DNA of 25,619 bases from Gaiellasilicea sp035525905 (GTDB lineage: Bacteria; Actinomycetota; Thermoleophilia; Gaiellales; Gaiellaceae), in NCBI GenBank assembly GCA_035525905.1, contig DATLDK010000021.1, forward strand, positions 1 through 25,619, given 5' to 3'. This document shows positions 15,370 to 24,436 of the stretch, piece after piece. The position numbers were made by a program, and so were the translations under genes. The number at the start of each line of letters is the position of its first letter. Within the stretch, counting starts at the first letter, position 1. The notes under the pieces are model-generated. The model searched no databases. It had not been told where the DNA came from and saw nothing but the letters and a program-made list of their open reading frames with translations.

Positions 15370-15375
15370 TTGGCT
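15349..15375. promoter_or_regulatory. 27-base perfect palindrome between ribH and rpmB
   Basis: AGCCAAGTAACAG and CTGTTACTTGGCT are 13-base perfect inverted arms around a single central base. The element begins at the last base of the ribH stop codon and ends 18 bases before the rpmB ATG. It covers the candidate -35 and spacer of the rpmB promoter, as an operator would. As RNA it would form a stem of about 12 base pairs with a 3-base loop, but no T-run follows, so it would be a non-canonical terminator. Either role, or both, is possible. Confidence 0.75.
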
Positions 15376-15994
15376 CAGCGGGAGGCCGCAGCGCGGAGCT
15401 GGGCGAAGACGTCGGCCATTTCGAGCCCGGTGCGGGCCGCCTCCGCGCCCTTCTCCAACCGGTCGTCTGCCTGGCCGGCCTCCTCCAGCGTGAGCACGCC
15501 GAACGCGACCGGCACGCCCGTCTCGAGCGCCGCGAGCTGGAGCCCCGACGCAGCCTCGCCGGCGACGAAGTCGAAATGCGGCGTGTCGCCACGGATGACG
15601 CAGCCGAGGGCGACGATGCACGCATACCGGCGGGTCTTGGCGAGAGCCATCGCGGCGATCGGCAGCTCGAAGGCGCCGGGCACAGGCATGATCGTGATCG
15701 CGTCCCGGGCCACGCCGGCGCGCTCCAGCTCCGCGAGAGCACCGTCGAGGAGCCTTGACGTCACGGCGCCGTTGAAGCGGCCGACGACGATTCCGACGGC
15801 CCGTCGGCTTCCCTCCGGCTGTCCCTGCAGGACGCCGAATCCATCGGGCACCGAGAACTCGCCCTCCGTGTGCTCCGAGGTAGGCGGTGCTGCCACCGAC
15901 TCCTCTTCGACGACGGCCTCGTCGGCGGGTGCGGCCTCCCCGGCGTCGGTCTCCGGCGGCGCTGCAAGCTTCGGCGTCTCGGGCCAGCGCTCGG

Positions 15995-15998
<4 letters not shown>
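15375..15998 (-). CDS. ribH: 6,7-dimethyl-8-ribityllumazine synthase with N-terminal extension
   Basis: RibH makes the riboflavin precursor lumazine. The core starts at about residue 55 (GVLQGQPEGSRRAVGIVVGRFN) and includes PVPGAFELPIAA, the segment ALGCVIRGDTPHFDFV and PVAFGVLTLEEAGQADDR. From the GTG at 15998, which overlaps the ribBA stop as GTGA, the protein is 207 residues. The family is about 155, so about 49 acidic, Ala/Glu/Pro-rich residues precede the core. An internal in-frame GTG at 15851, preceded by GGAGG at a good distance, would give a normal 158-residue protein. The extension shows coding-like codon use, so I keep the long form, but the start is ambiguous. Confidence 0.9.
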
Positions 15999-17263
<1,265 letters not shown>

Positions 17264-17311
17264 CTGCCCGGATCGTACCCCGCCGCGTCCGCCGCGAGGC
17301 CGGCGCAGGCG

Positions 17312-17623
17312 CTAGGAAGCGGCGGCGAGGACGACGAACAGAGCGATGGCGATCAGGAAGACGATGAGCGCTGCAATCGCCCATTTCCGCTCCGTCGCCC
17401 GGAGGTCGTCCACGCTCGAGTAGTTACCGCTCGCCCAGGCCCAGTCGTTTCCCTTCAGCCCGAAGAGGACGAAGGGAACGATCGGAATGAAGTTGAGCAC
17501 GAAGCCGAGGAGCGCATAGAGCCAGAGCTTGTGCCCGAGCGCCCAGATCCAGCTGAAGAACGCCGCGCCCCAGTTCCAGCGGTCGAGCTGCGGCTTCGAC
17601 CCAGCGGTCTCTGCGGTGCTCAC
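17312..17623 (-). CDS. Small membrane protein of unknown function in the rib operon
   Basis: This is a 103-residue protein. Its N-terminus is polar (MSTAETAGSKPQLDR), then WNWGAAFFSWIWALGHKLW leads into a hydrophobic stretch at about 17-57 that probably forms one or two membrane helices (LYALLGFVLNFIPIVPFVLFGL). A short loop, GNDWAWASGNYSSVDDLRATERKW, follows, then a C-terminal helix at about 83-103. The WNWGA...WIW start is seen in small membrane proteins of unknown role. Its GTG start overlaps the ribE stop as GTGA, and ribBA follows 48 bases on, so it is embedded in the riboflavin operon. A link to flavin transport is possible only by position. Confidence 0.85.
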   Translation of the reverse strand: MSTAETAGSKPQLDRWNWGAAFFSWIWALGHKLWLYALLGFVLNFIPIVPFVLFGLKGNDWAWASGNYSSVDDLRATERKWAIAALIVFLIAIALFVVLAAAS

Positions 17624-18201
17624 GAGGAGGCTTTATCCGGGGCCGGCGCGCCCGAAACCAGGCGCTCTGCGTACTTCGCGAGCACGTCGACCTCGATGTT
17701 GACGAGCTCGCCGGTTCGGAGCTCGGCCAACGTGGTCGCGGCGAGCGTGTGCGGGATCAACGCCACCTGCACCCGGGCGTGGTCGAGCGCCGCAACGGTG
17801 AGCGAGACCCCGTCCACCGAGATCGACCCTTTCTCCACGCAGTAGCGCAGCAGCTCCGCAGGAAGCTCGATGCTCACACGCCGCCCCGACTCTTCCGGCT
17901 CGACCGAGCTGACGCGCCCGACACCGTCGACGTGACCCTGCACCTGATGGCCTCCGAGCGGATCGCCGGCACGGAGCGCCGGCTCGACGTTGACACGACC
18001 CGCGAACGGCTTCACGCGCCCCAGCGTCTCCGGCACGACGTCGAAGGCCAGCCGGCCCCCGCTGATCTCGACCACGGTCAGGCAGACACCTGCGATCGCG
18101 ACGGAATCGCCGAGCTCGGCGGCCGTGTCGCACTCGACGATCAGCCGGCCGCCCTCGAACGACACCACGTCCCCCACCTCGCGCACGAGCCCCGTGAACA
18201 T
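17620..18201 (-). CDS. ribE: Riboflavin synthase alpha chain
   Basis: This is a 193-residue enzyme that dismutates two lumazine molecules to riboflavin. It begins with the invariant MFTGLV and has two homologous barrels: about 1-95 (AGVCLTVV, FDVVPETL) and about 97-190 (GGHQVQGHVDGVG, VDGVSLTVAAL, IPHTLAATTL). Length is normal. It lies 9 bases after ribD and overlaps the small membrane protein gene. First-barrel AGVCLT replaces the more common NGVCLT. The reaction partner, lumazine synthase, is two genes downstream of the membrane protein gene. Confidence 0.96.
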   Translation of the reverse strand: MFTGLVREVGDVVSFEGGRLIVECDTAAELGDSVAIAGVCLTVVEISGGRLAFDVVPETLGRVKPFAGRVNVEPALRAGDPLGGHQVQGHVDGVGRVSSVEPEESGRRVSIELPAELLRYCVEKGSISVDGVSLTVAALDHARVQVALIPHTLAATTLAELRTGELVNIEVDVLAKYAERLVSGAPAPDKASS

Positions 18202-18210
18202 GCCCGAAGG

Positions 18211-19146
18211 TTACGGCTCGTGGAGATAGCCCTCCAGGAGTACGTCCTCGCCCACCTGCCTGGTGGTCAGCTGGACGAGCGTGAGCGGGGCGTCGAGCCG
18301 GTCGGCCAGGCCGGGACCGGCGCCCGAGAGCGACGGGGCGACGAAGAGCAGCAGCTTGTCGACGAGGCCGCCGCGGAGGAACGCACCAGCCAGGGTCGGA
18401 CCCCCTTCGAGCAGGAGCGACTGGACGCCCTCGGCCGCAAGAGCGGAGAGCTCCTCCTCCAGCGGACCGCTCAGCAGCTCGAGCTCGGAGCCGTCGGGCA
18501 GCGGCCCGGTACCGAACGCGAGCCGCCGCGGTTGCCGCGCGGCTCCGACATCGCGGGCATCGAGCCGCGGGTTCTCCAGCCGGACCGTCCCCATCCCGAC
18601 CGCGACCGCGTCGGAGGTAGCGCGCAGCTCGTGCACGAGCCTCCGAGAGGCCAGTCCCGAGATCCACCGCGAGCCCGGCACGGTGACCCGGCCGTCGAGC
18701 GTAATGGCGGCCTTGTACGTGACGAACGGGCGCCCGCGCGCGACCCAGGTTCGCCACGCCTCGTTCTGGCGGCGCGCTTCGACGCTCTCGGCGAGCTCGG
18801 TCTCCACCCCTGCAGCCTGGAGCCGGCCCAGGCCGCCCGCGGCCTCCGGGTTCGGGTCACTCGACCCGGCGACCACGCGCGCGATCCCGGCGGCGAGCAC
18901 CGCTTCGACGCACGGCGGCGTGGTGCCGTGGTGCGCGCAGGGCTCCATGGTCACGTAAAGCGTCGCCCCCCGCGCCCGCCCGGCCGCGGCCTCGAGGGCC
19001 ACCACTTCGCCGTGGCGGCCACCGGCTTCGGTCACCCCCTCTCCGACGATCTCGTCCCCCGCGACGACGACCGCTCCGACCGTGGGCTTGGGATACGCCC
19101 GGCCGCGCGCGGCCTCTGCGAGGTCGAGCGCCCTCCGCAAGCTCAT
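18211..19146 (-). CDS. ribD: Bifunctional pyrimidine deaminase/reductase RibD
   Basis: This is a 311-residue two-domain enzyme of riboflavin synthesis. The deaminase (about 1-135) has the zinc motif GRHGEVVALE, with Gly where His-Ala-Glu is usual, and MEPCAHHGTTPPC. The reductase (about 145-311) has YKAAITLDGRV, GSRWISG, VGMGTVRLENPRLD (Glu-Asn where Asp is common) and LLLEGGPTLAGAF. The ATG at 19146 overlaps the rpe stop as ATGA. Although the frame is open far upstream, that part is antiphase to rpe and rsmB. At 311 residues it is somewhat shorter than E. coli RibD (about 367). Zinc ligands are retained. Confidence 0.95.
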   Translation of the reverse strand: MSLRRALDLAEAARGRAYPKPTVGAVVVAGDEIVGEGVTEAGGRHGEVVALEAAAGRARGATLYVTMEPCAHHGTTPPCVEAVLAAGIARVVAGSSDPNPEAAGGLGRLQAAGVETELAESVEARRQNEAWRTWVARGRPFVTYKAAITLDGRVTVPGSRWISGLASRRLVHELRATSDAVAVGMGTVRLENPRLDARDVGAARQPRRLAFGTGPLPDGSELELLSGPLEEELSALAAEGVQSLLLEGGPTLAGAFLRGGLVDKLLLFVAPSLSGAGPGLADRLDAPLTLVQLTTRQVGEDVLLEGYLHEP

Positions 19147-19817
19147 GCGAGAGCTTGGACCAAGCCGCGGTAGGCCTGGGTCAGGTCCTCGCTCGCGAAG
19201 ATGCCGCTGCCGACGACGAGCAGGTCCGCGCCGGCGTCGTGCACGCGGACGACGTTCTCCGGCTTGACACCGCCGTCCACCTGCACGAAGCAGTCGACGA
19301 GCGCGCGCAGGCGCTCGATGCGGCCATAGGCCTCGTCCATGAACTCCTGGCCGGAGTAACCGGGCACGATCGACATGCACAGACAGAGGTCTGCGCCCCG
19401 GTTGGCCGCCTCCGCCGCGACGTCGACCTCCGTACCCGGGTTGAAGGCCACGCCGACGCCGAGGCCGAGCGCGCGAGCCTCCGCGATCGTCGCGGAAACG
19501 TCCTCGACCGCCTCGACATGGAAGGTGACGCTGTCGCCACCCGACTCTGCCAGCTCCCGGAAGTGGTGGCTCGGGTTGTCGACCATCAGGTGGCAGTCGA
19601 TTCGTCCATCGAGCGCGTGGATGATCGGGGCGATCGAGCGCAGCACGACAGGCCCGATCGTCACCGGCGGGACGAAGTGGCCGTCGCCGACGTCGAAGTG
19701 GAAGACGCGGACGCCGGCCGTGAGGAGGGTCTCGACCTGCTCCCCGAGCCGCGCGAAGTCCGCCGCGTACAGCGACGGCTCGATCTCGAGGCTCCGCACC
19801 CAGTCGCGCCAGGCCAT
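19143..19817 (-). CDS. rpe: Ribulose-phosphate 3-epimerase
   Basis: This is a 224-residue TIM-barrel enzyme that interconverts ribulose 5-phosphate and xylulose 5-phosphate. It has EPSLYAADFARLG near the N-terminus, the metal/catalytic segment FHFDVGDGHFVPP (His40, Asp42), CHLMV with His77, VPGYSGQEF, and the phosphate-binding VQVDGGV and VVGSGIF. The usual MDG is GDG here. Ribulose 5-phosphate is also the RibB substrate, which fits its position before the rib genes. The ATG at 19817 is 9 bases after rsmB; the stop overlaps ribD. Confidence 0.95.
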   Translation of the reverse strand: MAWRDWVRSLEIEPSLYAADFARLGEQVETLLTAGVRVFHFDVGDGHFVPPVTIGPVVLRSIAPIIHALDGRIDCHLMVDNPSHHFRELAESGGDSVTFHVEAVEDVSATIAEARALGLGVGVAFNPGTEVDVAAEAANRGADLCLCMSIVPGYSGQEFMDEAYGRIERLRALVDCFVQVDGGVKPENVVRVHDAGADLLVVGSGIFASEDLTQAYRGLVQALA

Positions 19818-19826
19818 ACGGCGATC

Positions 19827-21041
19827 CTAGGGCGCGACGCGAAGGCGCGCGATGAAGAAACCGCTGGTGCGGTGGACGTGCGGCAGCGTCTGGAGGAACT
19901 CCGGCCGCCGCGGATGACGGAACTGCGCCCATTCCTCGATCGCCTCGATCTCGAGCCCGGAAGCGTCGACGACCGCCTCCGACTCGTCGGCGTTGACGGT
20001 GCAAACCGAGTAGACGATCGTCCCGCCGGGCCGCATGCGCTCGGCGGCCGCGCGCAGGAGCTCGAGCTGCAGCTCGGGCAATGGGCCCGACCGCCAACGC
20101 AGGTCGGGGCGCGCGGCTAGGACGCCCAGACCGGAGCAGGGCGCGTCCACGAGCGCCCGGTCGAACCCGGTGAGCTCGGGAGGCAGGGAGCGGCCGTCGG
20201 CACGCATGACGGTGACGTGGTCGGCTCCGAGCCGGCGGACATTCTCCTCGAGCTCGCGCGCCCGGGCCTCGTTCACCTCGGTTGCGACGACCTCGCCGGC
20301 CAGCATGCTCGCCTTGCCGCCAGGCGCGGCACAGAGGTCGAGCACCCGCTCTCCCGGTTGGGCCCGCACGCAGAGCCCGGCGAGCTGCGAGCCACGGCTC
20401 TGAGGCCAGATCTCGCCGTTTCCCAGCGCTTTCTCGTCGACGCGGCTCACCTCCCAGGCGTTCGGGATGTCGGTTGCGGACCCGTCCGGGGTCTGTCCCC
20501 GGATATGTCTGACAACGACGGGGGGTGGCTCGTTCTGCGCTCGCATCAGCGCGAGCGCGTCCTCCTCGCCCAGATCGCGCCGCCAGACGTCCCAGATCCA
20601 ATCTGGATAGGAGTGCTTCAAAGGACCCTCCGGGAGACCGGCTAGGAGCGGACCGATCCCCTCGGCGAGCCGCCGCAGGACGGCGTTCGCGAACGGGACG
20701 GCGCGCTCGAGCCGGGCGGACCGCACGAGCTCCACGGATTCGTTCACCGCCGCGTAGCGCGGCACACCGTCGAGGTACCCGAGCTGGTAGGCACCGAGCC
20801 GGAGCGCGGCCAGGACCGCCGGGTCGAGCTTCCGCACCGGCCGCTTCCCGAGCGTCTCGATGGCGTGATCGAGAGTGCGCAGTCGCTGGACGGAGCCGAA
20901 CGCGAGCTGCCGCGCGAGCGAGCGGTCGCGGTCGTCGAGGGCAGCCGAGGCGGTGCGGAGCGCCCGGTCTGCGTAGGCGCCTTCCTCGGCGACGCGCAGC
21001 AGCACCTCGTAGGCCGCCTGTCTGGCGGGAGCGACCTTCAA
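19827..21041 (-). CDS. rsmB: 16S rRNA (cytosine967-C5)-methyltransferase RsmB
   Basis: This is a 404-residue m5C rRNA methyltransferase. The NusB-like N-terminal domain is at about 1-140 (APARQAAYEVLLRVAEEG, YAAVNESVELVRSA). The Rossmann methyltransferase domain follows, with the SAM loop LDLCAAPGGKASMLA, Cys302 in DAPCSGLGVL and the probable nucleophile Cys347 in YSVCTVNADESE. The start is TTG at 21041, overlapping the fmt stop as TTGA; the following KVAPARQAA matches the family N-terminus. The open frame further upstream is antiphase to fmt and is excluded. Length is slightly short but all motifs are present. Confidence 0.95.
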   Translation of the reverse strand: MKVAPARQAAYEVLLRVAEEGAYADRALRTASAALDDRDRSLARQLAFGSVQRLRTLDHAIETLGKRPVRKLDPAVLAALRLGAYQLGYLDGVPRYAAVNESVELVRSARLERAVPFANAVLRRLAEGIGPLLAGLPEGPLKHSYPDWIWDVWRRDLGEEDALALMRAQNEPPPVVVRHIRGQTPDGSATDIPNAWEVSRVDEKALGNGEIWPQSRGSQLAGLCVRAQPGERVLDLCAAPGGKASMLAGEVVATEVNEARARELEENVRRLGADHVTVMRADGRSLPPELTGFDRALVDAPCSGLGVLAARPDLRWRSGPLPELQLELLRAAAERMRPGGTIVYSVCTVNADESEAVVDASGLEIEAIEEWAQFRHPRRPEFLQTLPHVHRTSGFFIARLRVAP

Positions 21042-21823
21042 CGGATTCCGCGGACGAACGCCTCGTACTGCATGCGCGTCCCGCCCTCTGGCTGCACCTC
21101 GAGCGGGACGAGCTCTCCGTCCCGGAGTTCCGCCTTCCAGATCGTGACCGGCCGGCCGTGGAGCTCGCCGCGCGCGCCGATGTGCGGGGAGAGGGCCCGG
21201 ATCCGGTTCAGGCTCTCGGCCGGGCGTGAGAGATCGAGTAAGCGGTCGTCCGGCTCGATCTTCGCGGCGTAGGTCGACTCCCCCTCCTGAGGGCGGAACC
21301 TGGGCTCGGGCAGCACTTGGTCGAGGAGGTCGACGGCGAGCTCGGCCGAACGCGCGTAGACCGACCCGGCGTCGTCTTCCGGTGTGACGAGAAACCCCTG
21401 CTGCGCCGCGATCGGCCCCGCGTCGAGCTCCTTCACGGTCCGGTGGATCGTGACGCCCGTCTCGGACTCGCCGGCCATCAGCGCTCGCTCGACGGGCGCC
21501 GCGCCACGCCACCGGGGCAGGAGCGAGGGGTGCACGTTCAGCCAGAGGCCACGGTCGAGCAGGGCTTCCGGGATCAGCAGACCGTAGGCGGCCACGACGA
21601 CGGTGTCGGCGGGAAGGTCGAGGTCCGCCGTGGGCCGGTCGGGCTGGACGACCGGTATACCGAGGCGGTCCGCAACCGCTTTGGCCGGCGGCGCGGCGAG
21701 CTTGCGGCCGCGTCCCGCAGGACGGTCGGGCCGGGTCAGCAGCGCGGCCACGTCGTGCCGTGCGGCGAGCCGCTCGAGCACGTCCGCGCCGAACGGCGCC
21801 GTGGCGGCGACGACGAGTCTCAC
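21038..21823 (-). CDS. fmt: Methionyl-tRNA formyltransferase (short form)
   Basis: Fmt formylates initiator Met-tRNA. This copy has 261 residues against about 310 in E. coli. The catalytic triad is present: Asn96 and His98 in NVHPSLLPRWRG, and Asp134 in VKELDAGPI. The C-terminal tRNA-binding part is recognisable from STYAAKIEPDDRLLDLSRP but is compact, with short loops. The start is GTG at 21823, 13 bases after def. With def it forms the usual formylation/deformylation pair; its stop overlaps rsmB. The shortening seems spread over loops rather than a terminal truncation. Confidence 0.95.
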   Translation of the reverse strand: MRLVVAATAPFGADVLERLAARHDVAALLTRPDRPAGRGRKLAAPPAKAVADRLGIPVVQPDRPTADLDLPADTVVVAAYGLLIPEALLDRGLWLNVHPSLLPRWRGAAPVERALMAGESETGVTIHRTVKELDAGPIAAQQGFLVTPEDDAGSVYARSAELAVDLLDQVLPEPRFRPQEGESTYAAKIEPDDRLLDLSRPAESLNRIRALSPHIGARGELHGRPVTIWKAELRDGELVPLEVQPEGGTRMQYEAFVRGIR

Positions 21824-21836
21824 GCCGTGAGGCTAA

Positions 21837-22427
21837 CTAGATGGTGCGGCGCAGCGTCGCGAGCGCCTCGCGGCGAGACTTGTCGTCCGTGCGCTCCAGC
21901 ATGAGCACGCCGTCCAGGTGGTCGAGCTCGTGCTGGACCACGCGAGCATCCATCTCCTCCAGCTCCAGGCGGAGGGGCTCGCCGCGAAGATCCTGCCCCT
22001 CGATCGTGACGGCTGTCGAGCGCTCGACCGGAACCAGCACGCCCTGCAGTGAGAGGCAGCCCTCGTCCGCGACGTCCGTCTCCTCGTCGCGAGACGTGAT
22101 CTCGGGGTTGGCGATCGCCGTGACGTCTTCATCTCCCGCTGCCTGGAACACGAACAGCCGTTGGAGAACACCGACCTGGGTCGCAGCAAGCCCGACCCCC
22201 CGCGCGTCGTGCATGAGATGCGCCATCCGATCCGCCAACCGGAGGAGGTCGCCGTCGAAGCGGTCGACCGGTCGCGCTGTCATCCGCAGGACGGCGTCCG
22301 GGTACTGCCTGATCTGAGCGAGGGCGACCCGACGGCGCGCTCGAGCCTGCGCGTCGAGCTGTCGCTCTTCGCCCTCCTCCTGCTCCTCGTCTTCTCCTTC
22401 AGGGCGCACGCCACCCTCAGCCGCCAT
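21837..22427 (-). CDS. def: Peptide deformylase with acidic N-terminal extension
   Basis: This is a 196-residue iron/zinc enzyme that removes formyl groups from new proteins. All three motifs are intact: GVGLAATQ (77-84), EGCLS (122-126, metal-binding Cys) and QHELDH (165-170, metal-binding His pair). The core normally starts at about the IRQYPDAVLR segment (39-48), so about 35 extra residues precede it. They include a run of acidic residues at 10-21 and then Gln/Arg/Ala-rich sequence. The only usable upstream starts (ATG 22427 or a GTG six codons later) both keep this extension. It lies 54 bases after priA, with a hairpin between. Confidence 0.94.
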   Translation of the reverse strand: MAAEGGVRPEGEDEEQEEGEERQLDAQARARRRVALAQIRQYPDAVLRMTARPVDRFDGDLLRLADRMAHLMHDARGVGLAATQVGVLQRLFVFQAAGDEDVTAIANPEITSRDEETDVADEGCLSLQGVLVPVERSTAVTIEGQDLRGEPLRLELEEMDARVVQHELDHLDGVLMLERTDDKSRREALATLRRTI

Positions 22428-22454
22428 GCGGCGAGTCTAGTCGCATCGAACGGC

Positions 22455-22480
22455 CCATCCGTCACTCAGGTGAGGGATGG
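22455..22480 (-). terminator. Hairpin directly after priA
   Basis: On the minus strand the RNA can fold as CCATCC, a C·C mismatch, then TCAC with loop CTGA and GTGA, closed by GGATGG: 10 paired bases in a symmetric 26-base element. It begins two bases after the priA stop and ends 27 bases before the def ATG. No U-run follows. Actinobacteria often use such tail-less hairpins for termination or mRNA 3' ends, so partial separation of priA from def expression is possible. Confidence 0.45.
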
Positions 22481-22481
22481 C

Positions 22482-24395
22482 TCAGAGCGACTGAGGATCG
22501 ACGTCGACGACCGCGTTCACTCCGGCCTTGCGCATCGCCGGCGACGCGGCGGCAAGCAGTTGACCAGCCCGCTTCGCGAGGGAGCGAGGGCTGTTCGTCT
22601 TCGCCACGAGCTGGGCCCGGTACCGGCCGCGCAGCCGTAGCAGGGGCGCCGGGCCGAGCAAGTCGGCCCCTTCGAGCCCCAGACGCAGCTCTTGCAGTAG
22701 GCGCTCCGGTGCGGCGGCGTCGGGGCCGGAGGCGACGATCGAGATCAGGTGTCCGAAGGGCGGGTAGCTCAGCTCGCGCCTGCGCGCGAGCTCCTCCGCG
22801 AGGAAGCCCGCGACGTCGTGTCGCGCCGCGTAGCGCAGCGCGGTCGCATCCGGCTGGAACGTCTGCACGATCACCTTGCCGGGCGCGTCGCGGCCGCTGC
22901 GGCCCGCGAGCTGCGTCACCAGCTGGAACGTCCGTTCCTCGGCCCGGAAGTCGGGCAGCGCGAGCCCCGTGTCCGCATCGATCACCGCCGCCAGCGAGAC
23001 GCCGGGGAAGTGATGGCCCTTCCCCACCATTTGCGTTCCGATCAGCACCGCCCGGTCGGCGGCGGCAAAACGGTCGAGCGCTTCGCGTAGTGCCCCAGGC
23101 TTGGCCGCCGTGTCGGCATCGAGGCGAATCCGCTCGAGCTCCGGGACACGCTTCGCGAGCTCGGACTCGAGCCGTTGCGTACCGGCCCCGATGCGCGCGA
23201 GATCGGTCGAGCCGCAGGAGGGGCACGCCTCGGGGCTCGCCTCCGAGTAGCCGCAGTGGTGACAGTGCAGTCGCCCGTCGCCGTGCAGCGTCAGCGAGAC
23301 GTCGCACAAGCCGCAGCGACGGGAGAGGCCGCAGGCGCGGCAGTGGATCGCCGGAGCGAGCCCGCGACGGTTCAGGAGGAGGATCGCCTTCCCGCCGCGC
23401 TCGGAGAGCCCCCCGAGCTCCGCCAGCAGGGGCGCGGAGAGCGGGTAGCCGGCTTCGCGGCGCAGGTCGACGATCCTCACCGAGGGCATCGGTGCGCCCA
23501 GCCTCGGGCCAAGCTCCAGGCGCTCGAGCGCCTCCCAGCTCTCCGGTCGCGGCGTCGCGCTCCCGTAGAGGGCGACCGCGCCCTCGAGCGCCGCGCGCTT
23601 CGCGGCGACGGTCCTCGCGTCGTAGCGCGGGTCGGACTCCTGCTTGTAGGACGAGTCATGTTCTTCGTCGATGCAGATCAGGCCCAGGTTCGGCACCGGC
23701 GCGAACACGGCCGACCGTGCGCCCACGACGATGGCGGCTTCCCCGGAGACGATCCTCTCCCGCTCGTCGCGCCGCTCGGCGTCGGTCAACGCCGAGTGGA
23801 GAACGGCAATGCGATCGCCGAAACGGGCCTGGAAGCGCCCCACCGTCTGCGGAGTGAGCGCGATCTCGGGGACCAGCACGATCGCGCCGCGGGCCCGTGC
23901 GAGCGCCGCCCCGCAGGCTTGGAGGTAGACCTCTGTCTTACCGCTTCCGGTCGCGCCGGCCAGGAGCAGATGAACGCCGCCGCCGTCCAGCGCCTCGACG
24001 ATGCGCGCGACGGCGTGCCCTTGCGGCCCGGTGAGCTCGGCGGGCTCGGCCTCCCCTGCCATGCCTGCAGCGGCCGCCCGCCGCTCGCCCCGCCGCGTCC
24101 GCAGCTTCGGGGCGACCAGCTCGAGCGCGCGCGCCGGAGTCGAGCCGTAGTAGTCGGCGACCCAGAGGGCGAGGTCGACGAGAGCGGGCGGCAACGCGTA
24201 GAGGAGCGACTGGATCGGTGCGGTCTTCACACCCTCCGGCGCCTCCACCCCGGTCTCGACGACGACACCGCGCGCGGCGGAACGTCCGAAGCGGATCGAG
24301 ACCACCGCTCCTTTGACGACCTCGTCGGGTATCTCGTAGGTGAACGGACGGGCGACGGAGCGCGAGGAGACGAGCGGATACACGGAGGCCAGCAC
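22482..24395 (-). CDS. priA: Primosomal protein N' (PriA helicase)
   Basis: This is a 637-residue replication-restart helicase. The 3'-DNA-binding N-terminal domain is at about 1-105 (VARPFTYEIPDEVVKGAVV, ADYYGSTPARALEL). Helicase motifs are Walker A GATGSGKT (147-154), VPEIALTPQ, DEEH (243-246), YGSATPR, GTQMVGKGHHFPGVSL and QLAGRSGR. The zinc-binding cysteine cluster CRACGLSRRCGLCD ... CHHCGYS ... CPSCGS is complete, unlike the degenerate PriA of some actinobacteria such as mycobacteria. The start is GTG at 24395 without an obvious Shine-Dalgarno. It is the first gene of the long minus-strand series and is divergent from the lipoprotein gene across about 100 bases. Confidence 0.96.
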   Translation of the reverse strand: MLASVYPLVSSRSVARPFTYEIPDEVVKGAVVSIRFGRSAARGVVVETGVEAPEGVKTAPIQSLLYALPPALVDLALWVADYYGSTPARALELVAPKLRTRRGERRAAAAGMAGEAEPAELTGPQGHAVARIVEALDGGGVHLLLAGATGSGKTEVYLQACGAALARARGAIVLVPEIALTPQTVGRFQARFGDRIAVLHSALTDAERRDERERIVSGEAAIVVGARSAVFAPVPNLGLICIDEEHDSSYKQESDPRYDARTVAAKRAALEGAVALYGSATPRPESWEALERLELGPRLGAPMPSVRIVDLRREAGYPLSAPLLAELGGLSERGGKAILLLNRRGLAPAIHCRACGLSRRCGLCDVSLTLHGDGRLHCHHCGYSEASPEACPSCGSTDLARIGAGTQRLESELAKRVPELERIRLDADTAAKPGALREALDRFAAADRAVLIGTQMVGKGHHFPGVSLAAVIDADTGLALPDFRAEERTFQLVTQLAGRSGRDAPGKVIVQTFQPDATALRYAARHDVAGFLAEELARRRELSYPPFGHLISIVASGPDAAAPERLLQELRLGLEGADLLGPAPLLRLRGRYRAQLVAKTNSPRSLAKRAGQLLAAASPAMRKAGVNAVVDVDPQSL

Positions 24396-24436
24396 GGCGC
24401 CCAGCGTAGAGGGGAGGGCCTGATAGTGCCAGCTTC

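Noticed and set aside
17264..17311. FMN riboswitch before ribBA
   Set aside because: The 48-base gap is far too short for an FMN aptamer, and no such leader is visible before ribD either.
17749..19173. 474-codon plus-strand open frame opposite ribE and ribD
   Set aside because: It is antisense to two motif-complete riboflavin genes and has low-complexity Arg/Gly/Asp composition.
19147..20601. Upstream extension of the ribD frame to nearly 800 codons
   Set aside because: The added sequence is antiphase to rpe and rsmB, Arg/Gly-rich, and without homology; ribD starts at the ATG overlapping rpe.
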